Below, piece by piece: positions 1 to 8,068 of a stretch of DNA of 64,000 nt. This DNA is from Aedoeadaptatus ivorii. Its GTDB lineage: Bacteria > Bacillota > Clostridia > Tissierellales > Peptoniphilaceae. Every line of letters begins with the position of its first letter. The stretch's first letter is position 1. A program made the translations under genes and the position numbers. The stretch covers positions 1 through 64,000 of the forward strand of contig NZ_JAUSWF010000006.1 in assembly GCF_030815095.1 (NCBI RefSeq), read 5' to 3'. The notes beneath the pieces were generated by a model. That model was given only the letters and a program-made list of their open reading frames with translations, ran no database searches and was not told where the DNA came from.

Positions 1-840
1 TCTCGCTAAACCACCCTTGTCATTCTGAGCGAGGAATTTATTCCGAGTCGAAGAATCTCTTTCCCTGTGAGGGGTTAGCGTAAAAGCCGGGGCCGAACCG
101 CGCGATGAGGTTTTTGTCGTCAATGTGACCCGCAATAGCTCACTAGAGATCCGTTCGACTCCGCTCAGGATGACAATTTTTTTCTCGCTAAACCACCCTT
201 GTCATTCTGAGCGAGGAATTTATTCCGAGTCGAAGAATCTCTTTCTCTGTAAGGGGTTCGCAGAGAAGCCGGGGCCGTACCACACGATGAGGCTTTTATC
301 GTCAATGTGACCCGCAATAGCTCACTAGAGATCCGTTCGACTCCGCTGTGCTCTTAATTGGTACAATGTTTTTCTCGCTAAACCACCCTTGTCATTCTGA
401 GCGAGGAATTTATTCCGAGTCGAAGAATCTCTTTCGCTGTGAGGGGTTAGCGTAAAAGCCGGGGCCGAACCGCACGATGAGGCTTTTATCGTCAATGTGA
501 CCCGCAATAGTTCACTAGAGATCCGTTCGACTCCGCTGCGCTCCGCTCAGGATGACAATTTTTTTCTCGCTAAACCACCCTTGTCATTCTGAGCGAGGAA
601 TTTATTCCGAGTCGAAGAATCTCTTTCGCTGTACGGGGTTCGCAGAGAAGCCGGGGCCGTACCACACGATGAGGCTTTTATCGTCAATGTGACCCGTAAT
701 AGTTCACTAGAGATCCGTTCGACTCCGCTGCGCTCCGCTCAGGATGACAATCTTTTTCTCGCTAAACCACCCTTGTCATTCTGAGCGAGGAATTTATTCC
801 GAGTCGAAGAATCTCTTTCCCTATAAGGGGTTCGCGAAGG
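1..840. repeat. Five tandem copies of a 182-192 bp palindromic intergenic repeat
   Basis: Near-identical units begin at 1, 183, 373, 565 and 757; the fifth stops near 840. Each starts TCTCGCTAAACCACCC, continues with TCATTCTGAGCGAGG and GAGTCGAAGAATCTC, then a variable middle, and ends GAGATCCGTTCGACTCC...GCTCAGGATGAC. The first and last parts are imperfect reverse complements, so each unit can fold into a long hairpin. Units 3 and 4 carry an extra 10-base GCGCTCCGCT-type insertion that unit 1 lacks; the end of unit 2 is degenerate. Short reading frames here are repeat-derived and are not called as genes. Motifs of this kind are widely dispersed intergenic repeats in bacteria. Confidence 0.9.
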
Positions 841-941
841 AGCCTGTGCCGAACCGGAGGTGTTTTCTTATTCTCCGAACGGAATTTTGCCGCGGGTGAT
901 GAAAATTTTACACAGTCCTCGCCGCTTTAGGGGCAAAGGAA

Positions 942-970
942 TTGAATTGATCGCCGATTTCCGATAAAAT
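942..970 (+). promoter_or_regulatory. Promoter of the ATP synthase operon
   Basis: TTGAAT at 942-947 and TAAAAT at 965-970 are separated by 17 bases, a good sigma-A type promoter. It lies 36 bases upstream of the first gene, whose Shine-Dalgarno GGGAGG is at 992-997. The stretch 841-941 holds nothing else recognised. Confidence 0.65.
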
Positions 971-1005
971 ATACAGACAGTCCAAAGAGATGGGAGGCAG
1001 TCCGC

Positions 1006-1206
1006 ATGAAAAGATCCGCGTATGAAGCTCTGGGTCAGATTACCCAGGTGGGGCTCAATGTCTTGATCCCCATTTTGGGATGTATGCTCTTCGGGTCGTG
1101 GCTTGACAAAAAGCTCGCCGCCCGGGGCGTATTTCTGCTGATCTTTACCCTCGTCGGCGTCGCCGCGGGGATCGGCAATATCGTGCGGCTCGGCAAAAAA
1201 CTATGA
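1006..1206 (+). CDS. atpZ: AtpZ/AtpI-like small membrane protein of the ATP synthase operon
   Basis: A 66-residue protein with two predicted membrane helices (about residues 14-31 and 41-58) separated by a short polar turn containing WLDKK. This matches the AtpZ family, small proteins encoded at the start of bacterial F-ATPase operons and thought to help assemble the membrane sector or supply divalent cations. GGGAGG lies 8 bases before the ATG. The stop overlaps the start of the next gene (ATGA), which implies translational coupling. Assignment rests on size, topology and operon position; such small proteins diverge fast. Confidence 0.75.
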   Translation: MKRSAYEALGQITQVGLNVLIPILGCMLFGSWLDKKLAARGVFLLIFTLVGVAAGIGNIVRLGKKL

Positions 1207-1589
1207 AGGACCGATTCAGTAATGGGTATATAGTAAAGACGGCGGGCATAATGCTTATCGTCAGCGGCATTATGTTTTTTCTTTTTGAGACGCCGGGCGC
1301 CTACATACTCGGTTGGGTCTTCGGTTGTCTCATCTCCATGGCGATGTTTAAGCAATTGTATTTCACCCTGATGCGAGCGGTGGAAAAATCGGAGCGGGGC
1401 GCGTCTCGCTATGCGGGCATCCACTACGCGCTGCGCTACGCGATCTATGCCGTCGTGCTCGTCGTGGCGGCAAAGGCGGAGTATCTCAGTTTAGCGACGA
1501 CATTTTTCGGGCTATTGTCTGTCAAATACGTCATTCTCGCCGAAAACGGCATACGGTACCTCCGCGAAAGGAAAGGAGGGGGCATTTGA
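1203..1589 (+). CDS. atpI: ATP synthase subunit I (AtpI-like)
   Basis: A 128-residue protein with four hydrophobic stretches (about 12-30, 34-50, 74-92 and 95-112), the usual topology of the F-ATPase subunit I family, which assists c-ring assembly. It begins with an ATG that overlaps the atpZ stop. Its TGA stop at 1587-1589 overlaps the TTG start of atpB. Sequence conservation in this family is low, so the call leans on topology and on its place between atpZ and atpB. Confidence 0.75.
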   Translation: MKDRFSNGYIVKTAGIMLIVSGIMFFLFETPGAYILGWVFGCLISMAMFKQLYFTLMRAVEKSERGASRYAGIHYALRYAIYAVVLVVAAKAEYLSLATTFFGLLSVKYVILAENGIRYLRERKGGGI

Positions 1590-2323
1590 AACGTGGCATC
1601 CTGTTTCACGCAAACGGACAGGAGATATGGCTGCACGAATCGCTGTTTACTACATTCGTGATCGTCATTTTTTTGACGGTTTTGAGCATTTGGCTCGGCG
1701 CCAAGATCAAAAAAGCCGACTATCGAAAGAAGCCCGAGGGGATCTTACACATCACCGAGATCCTCGTCGAAGGGGTGCGCAATTTGACCGCGCAGGTTAT
1801 GGGAGAACACAATCTGGGCTTTGCGCCCTATATGCTGAGTTTGGGTGCATTTCTCGTATGCGCCAATCTCTCGGGGTTGTTGGGCTTTGTCCCGCCCACC
1901 AGTGACTACAATGTGACGTTGGCACTGGCGCTGATCACCTTTGTGATGATCCACTTCTTCTCGGTAAAGACCAAGGGCCTCGGCGGGTATTTTAAGCAAT
2001 TCGCAGAGCCCCTCGCGATTCTCACGCCAATCAATATCCTCGGCGAGTTGGCGAATCCGGTTTCGTTGAGCTTCCGTCTGTTCGGGAATATCCTGAGCGG
2101 TATGCTCATTATGAGCCTGGTCTATCAGGGACTTTCGAAGATCTCCCACCTGTTGATTCCCCTGGTGGCATGGCCTTTGCACGGGTACTTCGACGTATTC
2201 AGCGGCCTGCTCCAGACGTTTATCTTCCTGATGTTGAGCATGACGTATATCAGCTCGAATATGGCAGATCCCGAAGAAATGGCAGAACGACGCGCGGCGA
2301 AACATTCCGCCGAAGTGAAATAA
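1586..2323 (+). CDS. atpB: F-type ATP synthase subunit a
   Basis: This 245-residue membrane protein is the stator subunit forming the ion half-channels next to the c ring. The signature SFRLFGN contains the essential arginine (R164 here) that interacts with the ion-binding glutamate of subunit c, and several long hydrophobic helices surround it. The start is a TTG at 1586 whose last bases are shared with the preceding stop (TTGA), with an AGGAGGGGG Shine-Dalgarno just upstream. No ATG gives a better-placed start. Length is normal for the family. Subunit c follows after 21 bases. Confidence 0.95.
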   Translation: MKRGILFHANGQEIWLHESLFTTFVIVIFLTVLSIWLGAKIKKADYRKKPEGILHITEILVEGVRNLTAQVMGEHNLGFAPYMLSLGAFLVCANLSGLLGFVPPTSDYNVTLALALITFVMIHFFSVKTKGLGGYFKQFAEPLAILTPINILGELANPVSLSFRLFGNILSGMLIMSLVYQGLSKISHLLIPLVAWPLHGYFDVFSGLLQTFIFLMLSMTYISSNMADPEEMAERRAAKHSAEVK

Positions 2324-2344
2324 AAAATCAGATGGAGGAAAAGT

Positions 2345-2608
2345 ATGCAAATCAGTAATGAAGCGTTCGTATTGGGTTGTTCGGCAATCGGCGCGGGCCT
2401 TGCGGTCATCGCGGGTATCGGCCCCGGGATCGGGCAAGGGTATGCGGCAGGACAAGCGGCAAGTGCCGTAGGCCGCCAGCCGGAAGCCAAGGGCGACATC
2501 GTACAGACCATGCTCTTGGGCCAAGCGGTCGCAGAGACCACGGGTATTTACGGATTGGTTATCGCCATTATTCTGTTATTCGTACAACCGCTGATGGGTG
2601 CCCTGTAA
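2345..2608 (+). CDS. atpE: F-type ATP synthase subunit c, probably Na+-specific
   Basis: An 87-residue hairpin proteolipid with two helices linked by the polar loop GRQPEAKGD. The ion-binding glutamate is E64. Around it stand Q31 (in GPGIGQGY), V62, T65, T66 and Y69 (in VAETTGIY). In the structurally defined Na+ c ring of Ilyobacter tartaricus the Na+ ligand network is Q32, V63, E65, S66, T67 and Y70, which maps one-to-one with a conservative Ser-to-Thr change. The enzyme is therefore inferred to use Na+ rather than H+. Confidence 0.95.
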   Translation: MQISNEAFVLGCSAIGAGLAVIAGIGPGIGQGYAAGQAASAVGRQPEAKGDIVQTMLLGQAVAETTGIYGLVIAIILLFVQPLMGAL

Positions 2609-2640
2609 TCCGCGAGGAATAGACGAAAGGAGTTGTCCCT

Positions 2641-3144
2641 ATGGAAATTTTTGTCGTGCCGGATATTTGGAATGTTTTGGCACAATGGGGCGCCACCCTC
2701 ATCCTGTTTCTCGTCATCCGTCACTTCGTCTACCGCCCCATGAGCGAGTTTCTCGCCAAGCGGCAGGAGGCCGTCACCTCGGATCTGCAGCAGGCGGAAG
2801 ATCGGCGCCTGGAAGCGGAGCAGCTGAAGGCGCAATACGAGGAAAAGATCGACGATGCCAAGCGCGAAGGCGCCGAAATCGTCGAAGAATCCCGTAAGCG
2901 CGCAAAGTTAATGGAACAGCGCGCCGCCGAGGACGCCCGCGCCGAAGCCCGAGCGCTGATGGAACGCGCCAAGGGCGATATCGACCGGGAAAAGAAGAAT
3001 GCCGAAAAAGAGGTGCGCACAGAGACCGCCGATCTCGCGGTTTTGATCGCACAAAAGCTCCTGAAGGAGAATATCGAGGTTTCCGACCAGGACCGCCTCG
3101 TCGACGGCATGATCGAAGAGCTGGAGAAGAACCATGTTCGATGA
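2641..3144 (+). CDS. atpF: F-type ATP synthase subunit b
   Basis: A 167-residue peripheral-stalk subunit: one N-terminal membrane helix (about residues 7-28) followed by a long charged Ala/Glu/Lys/Arg-rich helix (about 38-150) that dimerises as a coiled coil and connects the membrane sector to the catalytic head through subunit delta. The ATG follows a GGAGTTGT-type ribosome site. Its last 11 bases overlap atpH. Length and architecture are typical. Confidence 0.93.
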   Translation: MEIFVVPDIWNVLAQWGATLILFLVIRHFVYRPMSEFLAKRQEAVTSDLQQAEDRRLEAEQLKAQYEEKIDDAKREGAEIVEESRKRAKLMEQRAAEDARAEARALMERAKGDIDREKKNAEKEVRTETADLAVLIAQKLLKENIEVSDQDRLVDGMIEELEKNHVR

Positions 3145-3658
3145 TGTGGTAAAAAAATATTCCGAGGCCCTATACGACGTCGCCGAGACCGAAGGCGACG
3201 ACATGCTCGAGGATTTGCGGATGGTGGGCGAAGCCTACGAAAACCGCGAGCTCCGCGGCGCTTTGTCGCATCCGGATCTGGGTGCGGAGGAAAAGCACGC
3301 GATCGTCGAGAATCTATTCCGCGGGCGCGTCTCGGATTTTGTGACGAACTTCCTGTTGATCTGCGTCGACAACCGTCGCAGCGATCTGGTGCCGTATATC
3401 GTAAAGGACTACGAGGACCTGTATTACGAGCGGCGGGGGATCGAGCGGATCACGGTGGTTACGCCCATCGAGCTGGAAGAAGAGAAGCTCCGAGCCATCG
3501 CCCGCGCCTATAAGGGCGACGATGCGGTTGAAGTGAGACAGCGCATCGACGAATCTTTGATCGGCGGGGTGCAGATCGAAACCGATACGGGCATCATCGA
3601 CCGTTCGATTGCAAGGCAGTTGGAAGACATGGCGCGTGTGTTGCGCCATCATCCATAG
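3134..3658 (+). CDS. atpH: F-type ATP synthase subunit delta
   Basis: A 174-residue subunit capping the alpha3beta3 head and binding subunit b. The start MFDDVVKKYSEALYDVA matches the family N-terminal helical domain, and the region near GGVQIETDTGIIDRSI matches the conserved C-terminal IGG...D...D segment. The ATG lies inside the atpF coding region (11-base overlap), indicating coupled translation. A ribosome site for atpA follows directly after the stop. Confidence 0.93.
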   Translation: MFDDVVKKYSEALYDVAETEGDDMLEDLRMVGEAYENRELRGALSHPDLGAEEKHAIVENLFRGRVSDFVTNFLLICVDNRRSDLVPYIVKDYEDLYYERRGIERITVVTPIELEEEKLRAIARAYKGDDAVEVRQRIDESLIGGVQIETDTGIIDRSIARQLEDMARVLRHHP

Positions 3659-3669
3659 AGAGGTGAGAC

Positions 3670-5169
3670 GTGGAACTGCGATCCAAAGAGATCAGCTCCG
3701 TCATTCGGGAGCAGATCCGAAATTATAATGTAGATTTGGTCATGGAAAACGTGGGAACCGTCATCGAAGTCGGTGACGGCATCGCGCGTGTCTATGGCCT
3801 GGAGGAGGCGAAGGCCGGGGAGCTGATCGAGTTTCCCGGCGGCGTCTACGGCATGGTCCAAAACTTGGAGATCAACAACGTAGGGGTCGTCCTCCTCGGT
3901 GAAGGAAATATCAAAGAAGGCGATCGGGTCACCGCCACCGGAAAGGTCGTGCAGGTGCCCGTGGGAGAAGGCCTATTGGGCCGCGTGGTCAACGCCTTGG
4001 GCGAGCCCATCGACGGAAAGGGCGATTACGCCTATGAAAAGACCATGCCCATCGAAAAGATCGCACCGGGGGTTATCACCCGCCACTCCGTCGACGAGCC
4101 GCTGCAGACCGGCACCAAGGCGATCGACGCCTTGTTCCCCATCGGCCGCGGACAGCGGGAGCTGATTATCGGCGACCGGCAGACGGGAAAGACCGCCATC
4201 GCGATCGATGCGATCATCAACCAAAAGAACACCGACGTCATCTGTATCTATGTCGCCATCGGGCAAAAGACCTCTACGGTGGCGCAGATCGTCGACACCT
4301 TAGAAAAACACGACGCCATGGGACATACCATCGTCGTCGCGGCGACGGCGGCGGAATTGGCGCCGATCCAATATATCGCCCCCTATGCCGGGGTCACCAT
4401 GGCGGAAGAATTTATGGCGCAGGGAAAAGACGTACTTATCGTATACGACGACCTTTCCAAGCACGCGGTGGCATACCGGACCATGAGTCTTCTTCTGCGT
4501 CGTCCGCCGGGACGCGAAGCCTATCCGGGCGACGTGTTCTACCTGCACTCCCGGCTCTTGGAGCGGGCGGCGAAGATGAGCGACGAATACGGCGGCGGCT
4601 CTATTACGGCGCTGCCGATTATCGAAACCCAGGCGGGCGACATCTCCGCCTATATCCCCACCAATGTGATCTCGATCACCGACGGGCAGATCTTTTTGGA
4701 GACCGACCTGTTCTTCTCGGGGCAGCGTCCCGCGATCAACACCGGCCTTTCGGTATCCCGGGTTGGGGGCGCGGCGCAGACCGATGCGATCAAAAAGATC
4801 GCCGGCACGCTGAAGCTCGACTTGGCACAGTACCGCGACCTCGCCTCCTTCGCCCAGTTCGGGAGCGAATTGGACAAGGACACCCAGCGCACGCTGGCTT
4901 TGGGCGAGCGCACCATGCATATTTTGCGCCAAGACCAGTACCACCCCATGAAGCTCGAGCACCAGGTGCTGATCCTGTATGCGGCCACCAAGGGCTATCT
5001 GCTCGACGTGGAAGTGGAAGACATCTCGCGCTTTGAAGAGGAATATCTGCAATATGTCGACGAAGCGCATCCCGAGCTGATTCGCGAACTCGAAGAGAAA
5101 AAGGCGCTCACCCCCGAGATCGAGGAAGCCATCAAGACCAGCCTGAACGACTTTAAGAAGACGAAATAG
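3670..5169 (+). CDS. atpA: F-type ATP synthase subunit alpha
   Basis: This 499-residue regulatory nucleotide-binding subunit of the F1 head has a P-loop GDRQTGKT at residues 168-175 and the alpha signature PAINTGLSVSRVGGAAQ (about 356-372). It starts with GTG at 3670 behind AGAGGTGA. Length is typical (about 500). It sits in the canonical order delta-alpha-gamma-beta-epsilon. Nothing appears truncated or mutated. Confidence 0.97.
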   Translation: MELRSKEISSVIREQIRNYNVDLVMENVGTVIEVGDGIARVYGLEEAKAGELIEFPGGVYGMVQNLEINNVGVVLLGEGNIKEGDRVTATGKVVQVPVGEGLLGRVVNALGEPIDGKGDYAYEKTMPIEKIAPGVITRHSVDEPLQTGTKAIDALFPIGRGQRELIIGDRQTGKTAIAIDAIINQKNTDVICIYVAIGQKTSTVAQIVDTLEKHDAMGHTIVVAATAAELAPIQYIAPYAGVTMAEEFMAQGKDVLIVYDDLSKHAVAYRTMSLLLRRPPGREAYPGDVFYLHSRLLERAAKMSDEYGGGSITALPIIETQAGDISAYIPTNVISITDGQIFLETDLFFSGQRPAINTGLSVSRVGGAAQTDAIKKIAGTLKLDLAQYRDLASFAQFGSELDKDTQRTLALGERTMHILRQDQYHPMKLEHQVLILYAATKGYLLDVEVEDISRFEEEYLQYVDEAHPELIRELEEKKALTPEIEEAIKTSLNDFKKTK

Positions 5170-5177
5170 GAGGGAAT

Positions 5178-6032
5178 ATGGCATCCGCAAGAGAAATCAA
5201 ACGGCGCATTCGGGGGATCAACAGCATCTTACAGATCACCAAGGCGATGGAACTGGTTTCCACGGCGAAGCTCCGCAAGGCGCGCATCCGTTTGGAGGCG
5301 ACGAGGCCGTATTTCGAGACCGTACTCGACGACATTCAAGAAATTTTGGGCCTGGTGGGAGACGCCCATCCGCTGGTGAAAAAGCGCGAAGAGAAGACGA
5401 TTCTCTATATCGTCCTCACCTCCGATCGGGGTCTCGCCGGGGGCTACAATGCCAATGTGCAGCGCCTCGCCGAAGAGACTGCAAAGAAGCGCTCTGCGAA
5501 GGCGAAGCTCTTTGTCGTCGGCTCCAAGGCGAAGGAGTACTTCGCCCGCAGAAATTACGACATCCTCGAGTCTTATACGGGCATCAGCGACGCGCCGTCT
5601 TTTGAGCACGCAAAGAACCTGGCGACCACCGCCCTGGACCTCTACCGAGACGGCACGGTGGATGCGATCGATCTGGTCTACACCCGATTCGAGTCCACCC
5701 TCAAGTACACCCCCAAGGTAGAGCGCCTGCTCCCCTCCGAAGAATTGAAGGCGAAGGCAGACAAAAAGGCGTCGACCCTGGTGGAATTCGAGCCGTCTCC
5801 CGAGGCGGTGCTGGACTACCTGATCCCCATGTACGTGGAATCCTGCATTTACGGTGCCTTGATCGAGGCGGCGGCATCGGAACAGGGCGCGCGGCGCCTT
5901 TCCATGGAAAATGCCACGGACAATGCGAACGAAATGATCGAGGAATTGGAAACCAACTTTAACCGCGCTCGGCAGGCGGCGATTACCAACGAAATCACCG
6001 AAATCGTCTCCTCCGCCGACGCCGTACAATAG
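5178..6032 (+). CDS. atpG: F-type ATP synthase subunit gamma
   Basis: A 284-residue central-shaft subunit. The N-terminal helix (REIKRRIRGINSILQITKAMELV) and the C-terminal helix (ENATDNANEMIEELETNFNRARQAAITNEITEIV) form the antiparallel coiled coil that rotates inside alpha3beta3; the middle Rossmann-like domain contains LTSDRGLAGGYN. AGGAGGG lies just before the ATG, 9 bases after atpA. Confidence 0.96.
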   Translation: MASAREIKRRIRGINSILQITKAMELVSTAKLRKARIRLEATRPYFETVLDDIQEILGLVGDAHPLVKKREEKTILYIVLTSDRGLAGGYNANVQRLAEETAKKRSAKAKLFVVGSKAKEYFARRNYDILESYTGISDAPSFEHAKNLATTALDLYRDGTVDAIDLVYTRFESTLKYTPKVERLLPSEELKAKADKKASTLVEFEPSPEAVLDYLIPMYVESCIYGALIEAAASEQGARRLSMENATDNANEMIEELETNFNRARQAAITNEITEIVSSADAVQ

Positions 6033-6046
6033 GAAGAGGGATCTGT

Positions 6047-7531
6047 ATGCAAGAGAATATAGGAAGTATCGCACAGGTCATCGGACCCGTTGTGGACATT
6101 CGATTCGACCCGGACCGCCTTCCCGACCTGTTGGACGCCATCGAGATCGAAAACGGGGACGAAACCCTGACGGTCGAGGTATCCCAACACATCGGAGACG
6201 ACATCGTGCGGACCATCGCCCTGGGTTCCACCGACGGCCTGCGCCGCGGCATGGACGCGGTGCACACCGGCGCGCCGATCTCGGTTCCGGTGGGCAAGGA
6301 AACCCTGGGCCGAATGTTTAACGTTTTGGGCAATGCCATCGACGAGAAAGAAGACCCCGAGGCGAAGCAATATTCGCCCATCCACAAGCCCGTGCCCTCC
6401 TTCGAGGACCAGGACACGAGCAATGCGGTCTACGAGACGGGCATCAAGGTCGTCGATTTGCTCTGCCCCTATTCCAAGGGCGGAAAGATCGGCCTGTTCG
6501 GCGGCGCCGGGGTCGGAAAGACCGTACTCATTCAGGAATTGATCCACAATATCGCCCAGGAACACGGCGGGATCTCCGTCTTTACCGGCGTGGGCGAGCG
6601 AACCCGCGAGGGGAACGACCTCTACTACGAAATGATCGAATCCGGCGTTATCGACAAGACCGCCCTGGTCTTCGGTCAGATGAACGAACCGCCGGGATCC
6701 CGTATGCGTGTGGCGCTCACGGGCCTGACTATGGCGGAGTATTTCCGCGACGAAGAAGAGCAGGACGTGCTCCTCTTTATCGACAATATCTACCGCTTTA
6801 CCCAGGCGGGGAGTGAAGTGTCGGCGCTGTTGGGCCGCATGCCCTCGGCGGTGGGCTACCAACCCACCTTGGCGACGGAGATGGGGGCGCTGCAGGAGCG
6901 GATCACCTCCACCAAAAAGGGCTCCATCACCTCGGTACAGGCGGTCTATGTCCCGGCGGACGACTTAACCGACCCGGCGCCGGCGACCACCTTTAACCAC
7001 TTGGACGCCACCACCGTGCTTTCCCGGGACATCGCGGGCATGGGTCTGTATCCCGCCGTCGACCCCCTGGACAGCACCAGCCGGATTTTGGACCCCAATG
7101 TGGTGGGCGAAGAGCACTATGCGGTGGCCCGCGGCGTGCAGGAAGTCCTCCAGGAATACAAAAACCTCCAGGACATCATCGCCGTACTGGGGCTCGAGGA
7201 GCTCTCCGAAGAGCAGCGCACCACCGTGGCGCGCGCCCGTAAGATTCAGCGCTTCCTCTCCCAGCCCTTCAGCGTGGCGAGCCAGTTTACCGGCCAGGAA
7301 GGAAAGTACGTCCCCATTGCCGAGACCGTGCGCGGCTTTAAGGAGATCCTCGAAGGCAAACACGACGATCTGCCCGAAAGCGCCTTCTTCTACGTAGGTA
7401 CCATCGACGAAGCCGTAGAAAAGGCGAAGGCATCTGGCGATGCGGTCGAACAGGAGGCCGCGGCGAAAGAAGCGGAAGACCCCGAAGCACAAGAAGCCGA
7501 AGCGGTCGAAAAGGCGGGAGATACAGCATGA
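6047..7531 (+). CDS. atpD: F-type ATP synthase subunit beta with an Ala/Glu-rich C-terminal tail
   Basis: The catalytic subunit. Its Walker A motif GGAGVGKT is at residues 152-159, followed by GERTREGNDLY and the DELSEED-type loop, here LEELSEEQ. The conserved DNIFRFTQAG is DNIYRFTQAG. At 494 residues it is some 25-30 longer than typical bacterial beta subunits (about 460-470). The excess is a low-complexity Ala/Glu/Lys tail after residue ~455 and is probably unstructured. The stop overlaps the atpC start (ATGA). Confidence 0.97.
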   Translation: MQENIGSIAQVIGPVVDIRFDPDRLPDLLDAIEIENGDETLTVEVSQHIGDDIVRTIALGSTDGLRRGMDAVHTGAPISVPVGKETLGRMFNVLGNAIDEKEDPEAKQYSPIHKPVPSFEDQDTSNAVYETGIKVVDLLCPYSKGGKIGLFGGAGVGKTVLIQELIHNIAQEHGGISVFTGVGERTREGNDLYYEMIESGVIDKTALVFGQMNEPPGSRMRVALTGLTMAEYFRDEEEQDVLLFIDNIYRFTQAGSEVSALLGRMPSAVGYQPTLATEMGALQERITSTKKGSITSVQAVYVPADDLTDPAPATTFNHLDATTVLSRDIAGMGLYPAVDPLDSTSRILDPNVVGEEHYAVARGVQEVLQEYKNLQDIIAVLGLEELSEEQRTTVARARKIQRFLSQPFSVASQFTGQEGKYVPIAETVRGFKEILEGKHDDLPESAFFYVGTIDEAVEKAKASGDAVEQEAAAKEAEDPEAQEAEAVEKAGDTA

Positions 7532-7929
7532 TTACCCTGCGCCTGGTGACGCCGCAGGGCGACGGCTTTACCGAAGAAGTCGAGAAGATCATCCTCCGGG
7601 GCATCGAAGGAGATCTGATGCTGATGCAGGGCACCGCGCCCCTCGTCACGCCCCTCGCCTACGGCGCCATCCGCATCTTTCAAGACGGCGCGGCGCGCAC
7701 CGGCGCCATTCACGGCGGCTATGTGTCCATGAAATCGGACGTCGCCACCGTCGCCACCGACGCCTTCGAGTGGATCGAAGACATCGACGTGGAGCGCGCC
7801 CGGGCGGCAAAGGACCGCGCCGAGACCTATCTGAGAGACAACGCCGACGAGACCAAGGCGGAAATCGACAAGGCAAAACTCGCCCTTTTGCGCGCCACCA
7901 ACCGCCTGGATGTCGTAGACAAAAGATAA
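7528..7929 (+). CDS. atpC: F-type ATP synthase subunit epsilon
   Basis: A 133-residue F1 rotor subunit that regulates ATPase activity. The N-terminal beta-sandwich carries the family pattern GDLMLMQGTAPLVTPL and the C-terminal part is a two-helix domain rich in Ala/Lys/Glu (about 88-133). It overlaps atpD by four bases. An intrinsic terminator starts 3 bases after its stop and closes the operon. Confidence 0.95.
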   Translation: MITLRLVTPQGDGFTEEVEKIILRGIEGDLMLMQGTAPLVTPLAYGAIRIFQDGAARTGAIHGGYVSMKSDVATVATDAFEWIEDIDVERARAAKDRAETYLRDNADETKAEIDKAKLALLRATNRLDVVDKR

Positions 7930-7931
7930 TC

Positions 7932-7955
7932 GCCCACGAAAGTGGGCTTATTTTT
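7932..7955 (+). terminator. Intrinsic terminator of the ATP synthase operon
   Basis: A perfect 6-bp stem GCCCAC/GTGGGC (7932-7937, 7942-7947) with a GAAA tetraloop is followed by TTATTTTT. Confidence 0.9.
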
Positions 7956-8035
7956 ATGTCTTTGTGCGGCAAAGTCAATGAAATGTAAAAATTAGAAGAG
8001 AAATGAGGCCCGCGTCTACGCCGTGCCGTCGCCTT

Positions 8036-8044
8036 TGTTATAAT
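8036..8044 (+). promoter_or_regulatory. Extended -10 promoter upstream of cardiolipin synthase
   Basis: TGTTATAAT at 8036-8044 is a consensus extended -10 (TGnTATAAT). No good -35 is visible 17 bases upstream. It lies 25 bases before the ATG at 8069 and supports that start over the upstream in-frame ATG at 8003. Confidence 0.6.
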
Positions 8045-8068
8045 AAGACAAAGAAAGGAGGCCCGGCC

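Noticed and set aside
125..507. Short reading frames within the repeat array (61 codons on +, 60 codons on -)
   Set aside because: They consist entirely of the tandem repeat and have no ribosome site; similar translated repeat peptides are common annotation artefacts.
1..840. CRISPR array
   Set aside because: The repeats are 182-192 bases with no short repeat-spacer alternation and no cas genes nearby.
8003..8068. Upstream in-frame ATG extending cardiolipin synthase by 22 residues
   Set aside because: It has no ribosome site and lies upstream of the extended -10 at 8036-8044, whereas the ATG at 8069 has AAAGGAGG at good spacing.
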